Positions 1 to 8,236 of a stretch of 14,125 bases of DNA are shown piece by piece. The notes beneath the pieces were generated by a model. It was given only the letters and a program-made list of their open reading frames with translations. It was not told the DNA's origin and ran no database searches. The position numbers and the translations under genes were made by a program. The stretch lies in NCBI GenBank assembly GCA_964624465.1, contig CAZUZD010000152.1, positions 1 to 14,125 of the forward strand. Direction: 5' to 3'. Position 1 is the first letter of the stretch; the number at the start of each line of letters is the position of its first letter. Origin of the DNA: CAZUZD01 sp964624465. Its GTDB lineage: Bacteria; Planctomycetota; Planctomycetia; Isosphaerales; Isosphaeraceae.

Positions 1-707
<707 letters not shown>

Positions 708-718
708 GCCCACGCGGG

Positions 719-769
719 CGACGGTCGGGGGCCGGTTCACCCGTGGGTGGGCTCGGCTCCCGGCCGTCG
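719..769. terminator. Hairpin between convergent hppA and histidine kinase, probable bidirectional terminator
   Basis: Arms 719-733 and 755-769 pair over 15 bp without a mismatch (two G-U pairs: 725/763 and 730/758) around a 21-nt loop. The hairpin starts 11 bp after the pyrophosphatase stop and ends 2 bp before the kinase stop on the other strand, filling the 64-bp convergent gap. There is no T-tract, so it is not a textbook intrinsic terminator. The position between two 3' ends suggests a shared terminator or an mRNA 3'-end stabiliser. Confidence 0.6.
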
Positions 770-771
770 GT

Positions 772-3700
772 TCAGCCCACGGTGGGAAGGTAGCGGGACA
801 GGGCGTCACCCAGCTTGTTGACATTGACCGGCTTGGTCAGATAGTCGGTGCAGCCGGCGTTCAGGCACTTGTCCCGATCGTCGCTGAGCGAGTGGGCCGT
901 GAGGGCCACGATCGGCCCGAGGTAGCCGACCCGCCGCAGCTCCTGGGTGGCGCTGTAGCCGTCCATCTCGGGCATCTGCATGTCCATGAGGATCACGTCG
1001 TACGCCGCCGTCCTGGCCTTATCGAGGGCAATCTTGCCGTTGACGGCGACCTCGGCCTGGATCCCGAGCCGGCTCAGGAAGTAGAGGAGGACGCGGCGGT
1101 TGTCCTCGTTGTCCTCGGCGAGGAGGACCCGGCCACCGAACTGGGGGTTGGCCCGGGACCGCTCCTGGGCGGCCGGCTCCTGTTCGGGCAGCGGCATGAG
1201 CTCTGCGGCGGCACTCCACTCGAAGCGATCGCCAGTGGGGGTCATGGGCAGGCAGACGGTGAAGCAGCTGCCGCGCTGGAACTCGCTACGGACGCCGATC
1301 TTGCCGCCCATCATGTGGACCAGACGCTTCGTGATGCTCAGGCCCAGGCCGGTGCCGCCGAACTTGCGAGAGTGGCCGTTGTCGGCCTGCTGGAACGGCT
1401 GGAAGATCTGCTCGAGCTGCTCGGGCTGCATGCCGATGCCCTGATCCTCCACTTCGAGCAGCCAGGCGGCCGGCCGATCGCCGACGGCCGGAGTGGCCGA
1501 GACCCGAACCTCGACCGGCTTGCCCGGCCCCGAGAACTTCACGGCGTTGCTGACGAGGTTCATCAGGACCTGGCGCACCCGGGTCGGGTCGAGGAGCAAC
1601 TGGCGCGGCAGGTCGCTGAGCGGGCGGGCGACCAACTGGACCCGGCGCTCGTCGGCACGGACCTGGAGCGAGGAGACGACCTCCTGCACCAGTCGCCAGG
1701 GGGAGTAGGGCAGCCGCTCCAGTTGCATCTTCCGGGCCTCGATCTTGGCGAGGTCCAGGATGTCGTCAAGCACGCCGAGCAGGTGGGTGCCGTTCTGGCG
1801 AATCGCCTGCACCGACTGGTCAATCTCCTGACGCGACAGGCCGCGGTCCAGCAGGATGTCGGCGTAGCCGAGCACGGCGGCGACCGGGGTGCGGACCTCG
1901 TGGCTCATGTTGGCCAGGAACTCGCTCTTGGCCCGGTTGGCCGCCTCGGCCATCTCCTTGGCGTGCTGCATCACCTCTTCGGCCTGTTTCCGCTCGGAGA
2001 TGTCGCGGGCGGCGCTCTGGAATTCGATGAGCGCCCCGTGGGCGTCGAAGAAGCCTCGATTGACGAACTCCATCCAGCGGACCTTCCCCTGGGCGTCAAC
2101 GATCCGGTTGGTGATCGTCACCACCGGATTGTCCGCCCGCAGGTGCACGATCTCGTTCTGGACCTTCTCGAGGTCGTCGGGATGCGGGATGAACCGCCAG
2201 TCGCTCTCGAGGAGCTCCTCGCGGGTCTTGCCGAACATCCGGCAGAACACGTCGTTGACGAACGTGAAGGTGCCGTCGGGGCGAAGCCGGGCCAGCAGGT
2301 CGGTCTGGCTCTCCATGACGGAGCGGTACAGTTCCTCGCTGACCCGGAGCGATTGCTCGGTGGTCTTGGCGGCGGTGATGTCGACCAGGATGCCGTCCCA
2401 GTAGCGGACGCTGTCCTGCGACTGGTGCGGGGCAAGCCGGAAGTGGATCCAGCGGATCGGCCCCTCGACGTGTCGGATCCGGACCTCGGCATCGAACGCC
2501 GTGCCGGCGCGAAGGGCCGCCTGCAGGGTCTCGTCGAACCGGCGGCGGTCCTCCTCGATGATCTGATGATCGATCGGGTATCCGAGTTCCAGGACGTCGT
2601 CGGCGCTCAGGCCCGTGACCCGGTTGAACCCGGCACTCAGGTAGGTGAAGACGAGCTCCGCCCCGGGCTGCTCGACGCAGCGGAAGATGGCGCCGTTGGG
2701 GAGGTTGTCGCCGAGCTGCCGCAGCATCGCCTCGCGTTCGGCGAGCCCGCGCAGCGCCCGCTCCTGGGCGGTCACATCGACCGCGACGCCGTCCCAGACG
2801 ATCGTCTCGTCGATGCGACGGGGTGTGCACCGCACGTTGAGCCAGCGGTACTCGTCGTCGGGGCCGAGTACGCGGACGATCATCTCGAAGGGCTGCAGCA
2901 CCGCGCCGGCGGTGCGGTAGCGGTCCCACATCTCGGCGACGTCTTCGGGGTGGATCCTGCGGGTGAGCTTCGCGACGTCGGTCATCGCGTCGGTCTGGGT
3001 GACCCCGATGAGGGACTCAACGCCCGAGCTCACCCAGGCGACGGCCGGGTCCGAGTCCGGACGCTGTAGCGCCTGGAAGACCATGCCGCCGACGATGTTG
3101 TCGGCCACCTGCTCGAGCCGGCTCTGGGTCTCGCGGGCCGCGCGCTCGGCCTCGACCCGGGTGGTGATGTCGGTAACCATGCCCAGGATGCCCTGCGGCG
3201 AGCCATCGGGACCGTCGATCGGGGTGGTTGCCAGCAGCGCGTGCACCGTCTGGCCGTCGCGGCGGCGGAACTGGACCTCCTGCCGCGTGCCGGAGGGCGA
3301 CCGCATCCGGTCGTAGAGCATGGGGTGGGCGCCGTGAACGTCCCCGTCGAGGAACTCCTCGGCCGGGCGGCCGGCCATCTGCTCGGGCGTGTAGCCGAGC
3401 AGCTCGGCCATGCGGTGGTTGACGTAGGAGGTGCGGCCCTCGGCGTCGAGGGTCCAGATCCCCTCGTTGGCCGTCTCGACGATGCGTCGGTAGCGACCCT
3501 CGCTCTCGCGGAGGGCAGACTCGGCCTGCATCCGCTCGGTGATGTTGGTCATCACGCCGCAGATGCCGTAGGTCTCGCCGGCGGAGTCGTGCAGCGGGAT
3601 CTTGCGGGTGATCACGGTGAGCTGCCCGTTCGGACCGGGCGCCTGCTGGGTCTGCTCGCGGACCTCACCGTTGTGCCAGACCTCGCGGTCGAACTCCTCG

Positions 3701-5334
3701 AAACCCGCGGCGACGTGGGCCGGGAACAGATCGCGATCGGTCCGGCCCTGGACCTCCTCGATCGTGCGACCCACCTGCTCGGCGAACGCGCGATTGACCC
3801 GGACGTACCGGCCCTGGCGGTCCTTGAGGGACACCGCCGCCGGCATGTTGTCGAGGATGTCGTTGAGCAGGACCTTGTTCGCGCGCAAGGCCTCCTCGGC
3901 ACGCTTCCGCGGCGTGATGTCCTGGATCTGGCAGACGGCGTACGCCGGTCGGCCGTCGGTGACATCGACCCCCGAGATGTTGAACAGGGTCCAGAGGGGC
4001 TGACCATCCTTGGGGCGGCAGCGGCGCTCCGACTGGTACGAGGCGAGGCGACCGGCCCAGAGGTCGTCCCACCGCGGCTGCTCGTCGCGAACCTCGTGGG
4101 CGTGGCTCAGCTTCTGGAGCGTGCGCGCCCGCAGTTCCTGCTCGCTGTAGCCCAGGGTCCGGCAGAGGGCGGGATTGACCTGGAGGAACCGGCCGTCGGG
4201 TCCCAGCAGCGCCATGCCGACGGCGGCCCCGTTGAAGGCGGCGCGGAACCGCATCTCGGTCCGCTGCAGCGCCTCCTCGGTCCGGCGGAGCTGGGTGACG
4301 TCGGTGAGTGTGAGCAGGCCGCCGCCGTTGAGCGGCCCGCCGCTGGCCAGGAGCCGGTACATCGAGCCGTCGGTCCGGCGGATCACGAACTCGGCGTCCC
4401 GCACCGGCTCGCCGCGGACCGCACGCGCCATCGGCAGGTTCTCGCGCGCGATCGGCGTCCGGCCGTCGAGCTCGTAGACCTGGGGGTCGCGGCCGTAGAG
4501 GCACGAGTCGCTCGAGAGCACTCCGCAGAGCTCCAGCGCGGCCGGATTGGTGAAGGTCGGGGTACCGTCGCGGTCGAAGACGATGACGCCTGCCGTCAGG
4601 TTCTCGAGCGTCGCCTGGTTGAAGTCACTCTGCCGCTTGAGCGCCGCCGAGGTGGCCTTGAGGTCGGCCGTCATCCGCTCCAGCAGCAGCACTTCGAACC
4701 CCACCGACCAGAGGATGCCGGCGACCGGCCAGAGCAGGAGCATGAGGACCTGAGCCCCCCCGTGGGGGAATCCCGCCGGACTCCCGAACTGCCCGCTGAC
4801 GAGCACGATCCGGGCCAGTAGCCCGGCCACGTAGCACCCCAGCACGGCCGAGGTGATCCAGCGACCGAACCCGGGCAAGGCCACCGACGTGCGGATCAGC
4901 ATCCAGAGGCACGTCAGGGCCAGCGTGCCGCAGACCACCGAGCTGGAGAGGGCCCGCGCCGGCGGGCTCGGCAGGCCGACGGTGAAGAACGCCTGCAGCA
5001 GCGCCGCGATCCCCACGATCGTCAGGCCGCGTCGGGTGCCGCCGGTGCGGCCGGTGAATCGCAGGGTGCCGACCATCAGCACCGCCATCCCGACGGCGTT
5101 GATCGTGTTGCCGAGGGGATGGCTCGCGTACTTCAGGTCATTGAAGCTCGTGAGCCAGATCAGGAACCCGGTCGCGATCAGCAGGTTCGCGATCGCCCAC
5201 AGCCCGGTGCCGGGGTAGCGGTGGTAGATCCGCCAGAAGATGGCGATCACACCCGTCTGGGCGAGGTGGACGAACGCGAGGATCGTGACCAGGGTTTCCA
5301 CGGTCACAAGCGGATGCGCAGAGAAGAGGTTCAT
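772..5334 (-). CDS. Hybrid sensor histidine kinase: 7 TM, seven PAS domains, HisKA, HATPase, receiver
   Basis: A 1520-residue hybrid sensor kinase: it autophosphorylates on His and passes the phosphate to its own receiver Asp. The ATG at 5334 is chosen because the reading beyond it is low-complexity and antisense to the transporter, while residue 1 onward is a membrane domain. Seven predicted TM helices lie near 13-33, 44-64, 74-92, 103-120, 130-148, 157-180 and 193-217. Seven PAS domains follow, near 241-345, 361-470, 489-595, 611-720, 738-850, 868-985 and 1001-1110, each joined by a short helical linker of the D(I/V)T-x-RxxAE type. HisKA has the phospho-acceptor His1145 in NMSHEVRTP. HATPase has N1263 (N box), D1297 (DQGIG) and the GGTGLGLS box near 1326-1333. 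The receiver (about 1402-1520) has E1407/D1408, phospho-acceptor D1451 and K1501. No separate response regulator or output domain is adjacent, so the phosphate probably goes to an unlinked Hpt or regulator. The signal is unknown. No convincing Shine-Dalgarno sequence precedes the start. Confidence 0.95.
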   Translation of the reverse strand: MNLFSAHPLVTVETLVTILAFVHLAQTGVIAIFWRIYHRYPGTGLWAIANLLIATGFLIWLTSFNDLKYASHPLGNTINAVGMAVLMVGTLRFTGRTGGTRRGLTIVGIAALLQAFFTVGLPSPPARALSSSVVCGTLALTCLWMLIRTSVALPGFGRWITSAVLGCYVAGLLARIVLVSGQFGSPAGFPHGGAQVLMLLLWPVAGILWSVGFEVLLLERMTADLKATSAALKRQSDFNQATLENLTAGVIVFDRDGTPTFTNPAALELCGVLSSDSCLYGRDPQVYELDGRTPIARENLPMARAVRGEPVRDAEFVIRRTDGSMYRLLASGGPLNGGGLLTLTDVTQLRRTEEALQRTEMRFRAAFNGAAVGMALLGPDGRFLQVNPALCRTLGYSEQELRARTLQKLSHAHEVRDEQPRWDDLWAGRLASYQSERRCRPKDGQPLWTLFNISGVDVTDGRPAYAVCQIQDITPRKRAEEALRANKVLLNDILDNMPAAVSLKDRQGRYVRVNRAFAEQVGRTIEEVQGRTDRDLFPAHVAAGFEEFDREVWHNGEVREQTQQAPGPNGQLTVITRKIPLHDSAGETYGICGVMTNITERMQAESALRESEGRYRRIVETANEGIWTLDAEGRTSYVNHRMAELLGYTPEQMAGRPAEEFLDGDVHGAHPMLYDRMRSPSGTRQEVQFRRRDGQTVHALLATTPIDGPDGSPQGILGMVTDITTRVEAERAARETQSRLEQVADNIVGGMVFQALQRPDSDPAVAWVSSGVESLIGVTQTDAMTDVAKLTRRIHPEDVAEMWDRYRTAGAVLQPFEMIVRVLGPDDEYRWLNVRCTPRRIDETIVWDGVAVDVTAQERALRGLAEREAMLRQLGDNLPNGAIFRCVEQPGAELVFTYLSAGFNRVTGLSADDVLELGYPIDHQIIEEDRRRFDETLQAALRAGTAFDAEVRIRHVEGPIRWIHFRLAPHQSQDSVRYWDGILVDITAAKTTEQSLRVSEELYRSVMESQTDLLARLRPDGTFTFVNDVFCRMFGKTREELLESDWRFIPHPDDLEKVQNEIVHLRADNPVVTITNRIVDAQGKVRWMEFVNRGFFDAHGALIEFQSAARDISERKQAEEVMQHAKEMAEAANRAKSEFLANMSHEVRTPVAAVLGYADILLDRGLSRQEIDQSVQAIRQNGTHLLGVLDDILDLAKIEARKMQLERLPYSPWRLVQEVVSSLQVRADERRVQLVARPLSDLPRQLLLDPTRVRQVLMNLVSNAVKFSGPGKPVEVRVSATPAVGDRPAAWLLEVEDQGIGMQPEQLEQIFQPFQQADNGHSRKFGGTGLGLSITKRLVHMMGGKIGVRSEFQRGSCFTVCLPMTPTGDRFEWSAAAELMPLPEQEPAAQERSRANPQFGGRVLLAEDNEDNRRVLLYFLSRLGIQAEVAVNGKIALDKARTAAYDVILMDMQMPEMDGYSATQELRRVGYLGPIVALTAHSLSDDRDKCLNAGCTDYLTKPVNVNKLGDALSRYLPTVG

Positions 5335-5489
5335 GCACCACGATGCCGTTCGGTGTGGGTGGCCGGATCGCCCCGGGCCACGGGTTCTGACGGCGCGGGA
5401 GGACGGCTCGCGGGTCCGGTACGGATTCGATCGGGGATCACTGACGCGATGGTTTTCTGCGAATGATAGTACCCCTCCCCGAGGTCCGG

Positions 5490-5516
5490 GTGGAACCGCC
5501 CATCGGGCGGTTCCGC
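5490..5516. repeat. Perfect 10-bp inverted repeat with 3-nt loop in divergent spacer
   Basis: GGAACCGCCC (5492-5501), loop ATC, GGGCGGTTCC (5505-5514). A flanking T-G and G-C pair extends it to 12 bp. It lies about 158 bp from the kinase start and 143 bp from the transporter start, with no gene end nearby. A terminator role is therefore unlikely, and an operator for a dimeric regulator or a leader-RNA hairpin is more plausible. The binding factor is unknown. Confidence 0.55.
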
Positions 5517-5603
5517 GTTCCCGGCGCTCGCCGGAGCGACCGTCGGGGCCGGTCGGCGGCGGGCGCGGCACGGACCGGTCGGCGGGCCGGGCGGGGTGCG
5601 CCC

Positions 5604-5631
5604 TCGACGGCGACGGGCGGGGTTGTATGCT
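5604..5631 (+). promoter_or_regulatory. Putative promoter of the MFS transporter gene
   Basis: TCGACG (5604-5609; 4 of 6 to TTGACA), a 16-bp spacer, then TATGCT (5626-5631; 4 of 6 to TATAAT). Transcription would begin near 5638 and give a leader of about 22 nt before the ATG at 5660. The pattern resembles those before 12312 and 13075. It has been matched by eye only. Confidence 0.4.
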
Positions 5632-5659
5632 ACAGGCCCACCCCATCGAGGCAACTGGA

Positions 5660-6985
5660 ATGCAGACGGACTCGGCCACCCGCAAAGTACCGCCCCTGGC
5701 CTGGGCCGTGACGTTCGCCGGGACGGCGGTCAACCTCTGCCTGGGCATCCTGTACGCCTGGAGCGTGTGGAAACAGCGGCTGGTGGGAACCCCGGCGCAC
5801 CCGGCGGGAACGCCCATGACCGGCCTGGACGCCGGCTGGACCTACCTGACCGACGCGCAGGCCACCTGGGCGTACTCCATCGCCGGCATGGTGTTCGCGC
5901 TGATCATGATCCCCGGGGGGCGCATCCAGGACCGGTTTGGACCCCGGGTCGGCGCCACCCTGGGCGGCCTGTGCCTGGCGGCCGGTTGCCTGCTGGCCGG
6001 AGTGATGAAGTCGTACACGGGGCTGATCCTGGGGATCGGGCTGCTGGGGGGAATCGGGATGGGCCTGGGCTACGCCGCAGCCACCCCCGCGGCCGTCCGC
6101 TGGTTCGGCCCCCACCGCCGCGGCCTGGTGGTTGGCCTCGTCGTCGCTGGCTACGGCGCGGCGGCAATCTACATCGCCCCCGTGGCCAGGTCGCTGATCG
6201 AAGGCTACGGTCTCTCGGCGAGCTTCATGACCCTGGGCACCGCATTCGCGCTGGTCGTGATCGTCGCCGGCAGCCTGCTCAGGTTCCCGGCCCCGGGCTA
6301 CGTGCCACCGGCCCGGGACGACGCTGGCCCGGTTGCCACGACACCCCCGTCGACCGTGGTGAACTGGGCCCCTGGCGAGATGGTGCGAACCTGGCAATTC
6401 TACGCCATGCTGCTCCTGTTCATCGGCTCGGCGCAGGCGGGGTTGCTGGTCATCGGCAACGCCGCCTCGATCCTCCGGACCACTGCCGAGTCGGTGCCGT
6501 TCTTCGCGACCAACGCCTGGCTGGTCGCCTCGTTCGGCGGGTTCGTCAACGCGGCGGGCCGGGTCGGCACCGGGATGTACTCGGACCGGATCGGCCGGAA
6601 TCGGGCGTATGCGATCAACGCGGTCATGGGCCTGGCGGCCCTGCTCCTGCTCCCCATGATCATCGCCAGCGGCCAGCTCACGCTCATGTTCCTGGCCGTC
6701 GGGGTCTCGTACTGGCAATATGGCGGCGTGATGGCGCTCATGCCGGCGCTCACGGCCGACTACTTCGGGCCCCGGAACCTCGGCACCAACTACGGCCTGG
6801 TCTTCACCGGCTGGGGCATCGCGTTCCTGGTGCCGCTGCTGGCCGGATACATCAAGGACGCCACCGGAAGCCTCGACGCCCCCTTTTATCTCTCGGCCGC
6901 CCTGCTGGCCGGGGCCCTGGCGCTGAGCCGGTTGCTGCGGGCCCCCGAGCGGAGCGAGGCCGAGGTCGCCCTCACCTCGAGCTGA
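5660..6985 (+). CDS. MFS transporter, OFA (oxalate/formate antiporter-like) family
   Basis: A 441-residue transporter with about 12 hydrophobic segments, expected in the cytoplasmic membrane. OFA-family features are visible. An N-terminal TM reads LGILYAWSVW (28-37). An extended loop (about 40-66) follows it. The MFS motif A loop is GGRIQDRFGPR (86-96), and a second copy, NAAGRVGTGMYSDRIGR (297-313), lies in the second half. NYGLVFTGWG (377-386) is in the penultimate helices. In OxlT, an Arg in TM8 and a Lys in TM11 bind oxalate. R301 may be the counterpart of the former, but the TM11 stretch here has Trp385 and no Lys, so oxalate is not a safe substrate call (inference from memory of the family). 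The start at 5660 is preferred over ATG 5627, which lies inside the putative -10 box. The gene converges on the cytochrome gene. The family is secure; the substrate is unknown. Confidence 0.9.
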   Translation: MQTDSATRKVPPLAWAVTFAGTAVNLCLGILYAWSVWKQRLVGTPAHPAGTPMTGLDAGWTYLTDAQATWAYSIAGMVFALIMIPGGRIQDRFGPRVGATLGGLCLAAGCLLAGVMKSYTGLILGIGLLGGIGMGLGYAAATPAAVRWFGPHRRGLVVGLVVAGYGAAAIYIAPVARSLIEGYGLSASFMTLGTAFALVVIVAGSLLRFPAPGYVPPARDDAGPVATTPPSTVVNWAPGEMVRTWQFYAMLLLFIGSAQAGLLVIGNAASILRTTAESVPFFATNAWLVASFGGFVNAAGRVGTGMYSDRIGRNRAYAINAVMGLAALLLLPMIIASGQLTLMFLAVGVSYWQYGGVMALMPALTADYFGPRNLGTNYGLVFTGWGIAFLVPLLAGYIKDATGSLDAPFYLSAALLAGALALSRLLRAPERSEAEVALTSS

Positions 6986-7483
6986 CGGCCCGGGGGCGGG
7001 CTCGCGGGGATCGGGGGCCCCGAGCTCGACCCAGCGCCGGAAGGCGGCGAGGGTCGCGTCGGGCAGGCGGCCGTCGGGCGGCATCCGGGCGATCTCGCTG
7101 CTGTACTCCAGCGCCCGGATCAGGAGGCTGTCGTCGGGCCGACCCGGCCGGATCGCCGGCCCCGAGTCGCCACCGGCGCGGAGGTCCGCGCGGGTGTCGA
7201 GCCGCAGCCCGGCCTTGGGTGGGACCACCCGGACGGAGTGGCAGCCGTAGCACCGGTCCGCCAGCACCGGCTGGATCTTCGACTCGAACAGGGCGAGACC
7301 CTCCCGGTCGTCGGGATCCGGGGTGCCGGATACGGCCCGGGCGCTCGCCGCCCACGCCACGATGGCGAGGAGGCCCGTCCCCCAGCACCGGCTGGCGATG
7401 GCCGGCGCGGACCGGTCAGTCGGGACGCGGTGGTGCGACCGGGCCGGAGTCGGTAGGCTGGGGCGCTGATGAGGACGTTCCAT
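6972..7483 (-). CDS. Exported planctomycete-type cytochrome c (PSCyt1) domain protein; 3' end unresolved, possible frameshift
   Basis: Reading from ATG 7483, a hydrophobic signal-like segment (about residues 28-50, ending in ASARA) is followed by a complete PSCyt1 haem domain: ESKIQPVLADRCYGCH with the CxxCH haem site at C78-C81-H82, then GGDSGPA (104-110), RMPPDGRLPD (133-142; M134 is the likely axial ligand) and RRWVELGAPDP (149-159). This matches the same domain in the protein starting at 13075 almost block for block. The usual DUF1549/DUF1553 partners are absent. The frame does not stop after the domain: it runs antisense through the whole transporter to 5630 with no recognisable protein. 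A one-base shift in the G/C-rich run near 6986-7020 would end it at 6972, which is the end given here. It could be a true short cytochrome with a sequencing error or recent frameshift, or the remnant of a longer gene. Its start overlaps the divergent gene at 7469 by 15 bp. The domain is certain; the gene limits are not. Confidence 0.65.
6977..7029. terminator. Imperfect hairpin at the transporter/cytochrome convergent junction
   Basis: TCGAGCT (6977-6983) pairs with AGCTCGA (7023-7029). After a small internal loop, GGCCC (6987-6991) pairs with GGGCC (7015-7019). The structure overlaps the transporter stop codon and the likely end of the cytochrome gene. There is no T-tract. It is weaker than the hairpins at the other two convergent junctions. 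Confidence 0.3.
7454..7459 (+). promoter_or_regulatory. Possible -10 box very close to the start of the zinc-ribbon gene
   Basis: TAGGCTGGG is identical to the putative -10 region before 13075. If used, transcription would start near 7466, about 3 nt before the ATG at 7469. No acceptable -35 was found at 16-18 bp spacing, so support is weak. Confidence 0.25.
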
Positions 7484-8143
7484 CGCTCCAACGATGACGC
7501 CGCCCCCGACCCGGCCGCAAGCCCCTCCCCCGGGCCGGCCGTCGCGCCCCGCTACTGCCCGCGCTGCCAACGGCCCGCGCCGCCGTCGACCCGCGGCGAC
7601 GGCTCGCTCTGCAACGAGTGCGGCGACACCCTGCGGGATCAGGGGTACTGCCGCGTCTGCGAGCGCTTCTGGCCCGCGGCCCCCGGCACGGCCTGCCCGA
7701 AGCACGAGATCGAGCTCGATCCGGGCCCACCCCCGCGACACCCGGTCTTTGCGGATGGCGCGCCGGTCAGCTGGGTGACGGTCGCCCGCTTCGAGCACCC
7801 GACCCTGGCCCAGGCGCCCCGGCTGCGGCTCGACGCCGAGGGCATCCCGACCTTCCTCGACGGCGAGCGGATGGGCACCGAGAGCGCCTACAACACCGCC
7901 ACCGGCGGCGTCCGGCTCCAGGTGCCCGCGCCCCTGGCCGCCGAGGCCCGGGTGATCCTCGACCAGCGGTTCGCCGCCCCGGCCGCCCACGATCCCGACG
8001 ACCTCGACGACGCCTGGGACGAGCTCGGCGGCCATCCGGCCGAGGCCAGGCGCTCGGTCATGCGGGTCCTGATCGTCGTGATCCTGGCCCTGCCGGCGCT
8101 CCAGGCGCTGGTCTTCTGGCTGCACCACTGGCTGCGACGCTAG
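7469..8143 (+). CDS. Zinc-ribbon / DUF2007 protein with C-terminal membrane anchor
   Basis: A 224-residue protein with three parts. The first is two successive metal-binding knuckles: C30-x2-C33 with C48-x2-C51, then C61-x2-C64 with C76-x2-H79. The second is a domain at about 101-167 (VTVARFEHPTLAQAPRLRLD to AAEARVIL) that resembles DUF2007, the small GlnB-like 'putative signal transducing' fold. The third is a single TM helix at about 187-211. The protein is predicted to be tail-anchored with the zinc and DUF2007 parts in the cytoplasm. Its biochemical role is unknown; the family is often described as regulatory, without a proven ligand. A TAGGCT box at 7454-7459 lies only 10 nt before the ATG, so the mRNA may be nearly leaderless. 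The 93-bp gap to the aldo/keto reductase allows cotranscription. Confidence 0.8.
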   Translation: MRTFHRSNDDAAPDPAASPSPGPAVAPRYCPRCQRPAPPSTRGDGSLCNECGDTLRDQGYCRVCERFWPAAPGTACPKHEIELDPGPPPRHPVFADGAPVSWVTVARFEHPTLAQAPRLRLDAEGIPTFLDGERMGTESAYNTATGGVRLQVPAPLAAEARVILDQRFAAPAAHDPDDLDDAWDELGGHPAEARRSVMRVLIVVILALPALQALVFWLHHWLRR

Positions 8144-8236
8144 CCGTCCGGCCGCGAGCCCCCGTCCTCCTCTCCACCTGCGTGCGAGCCCGTTGCCCCG
8201 TCCCCCGCCTTCCCCAGCCCCGCGGAGCGCGAAACC

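Larger units (their letters stand above)
5335..5659. other. Divergent intergenic spacer between kinase and transporter
   Basis: This 325-bp gap separates two divergent starts. It contains an inverted repeat at 5490-5516, a promoter-like pair for the transporter at 5604-5631, and a small AT-richer patch at 5453-5471. On the minus strand that patch reads TATCAT (5463-5468) and could serve as a -10 box for the kinase, but no matching -35 box was found. Open frames crossing the gap are low-complexity, rich in Arg/Pro/Gly, and look non-coding. No RNA gene was recognised. Confidence 0.5.

Noticed and set aside
892..3069. A 725-codon plus-strand open frame opposite the histidine kinase
   Set aside because: It is rich in Gly/Leu/Val/Asp repeats with no domain, and is exactly antisense to well-conserved PAS/kinase coding. 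Long stop-free antisense frames are expected in GC-rich coding DNA.
3241..4821. A 526-codon plus-strand open frame
   Set aside because: It is antisense to PAS domains 1-4 of the kinase and has low-complexity composition with no recognisable motif.
5627..5659. Upstream ATG of the transporter (11 extra codons)
   Set aside because: It falls inside the putative -10 box TATGCT, and the extra residues add no family feature. The start at 5660 fits better, though this is not proven.
5335..5817. N-terminal extension of the histidine kinase by 161 codons
   Set aside because: The added residues are Arg/Pro/Gly-rich, overlap the transporter start on the other strand, and precede a natural membrane-domain start at 5334.
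5596..7497. A 633-codon plus-strand frame overlapping the transporter
   Set aside because: It is an Arg/Gly/Pro-rich off-frame reading of the transporter gene.
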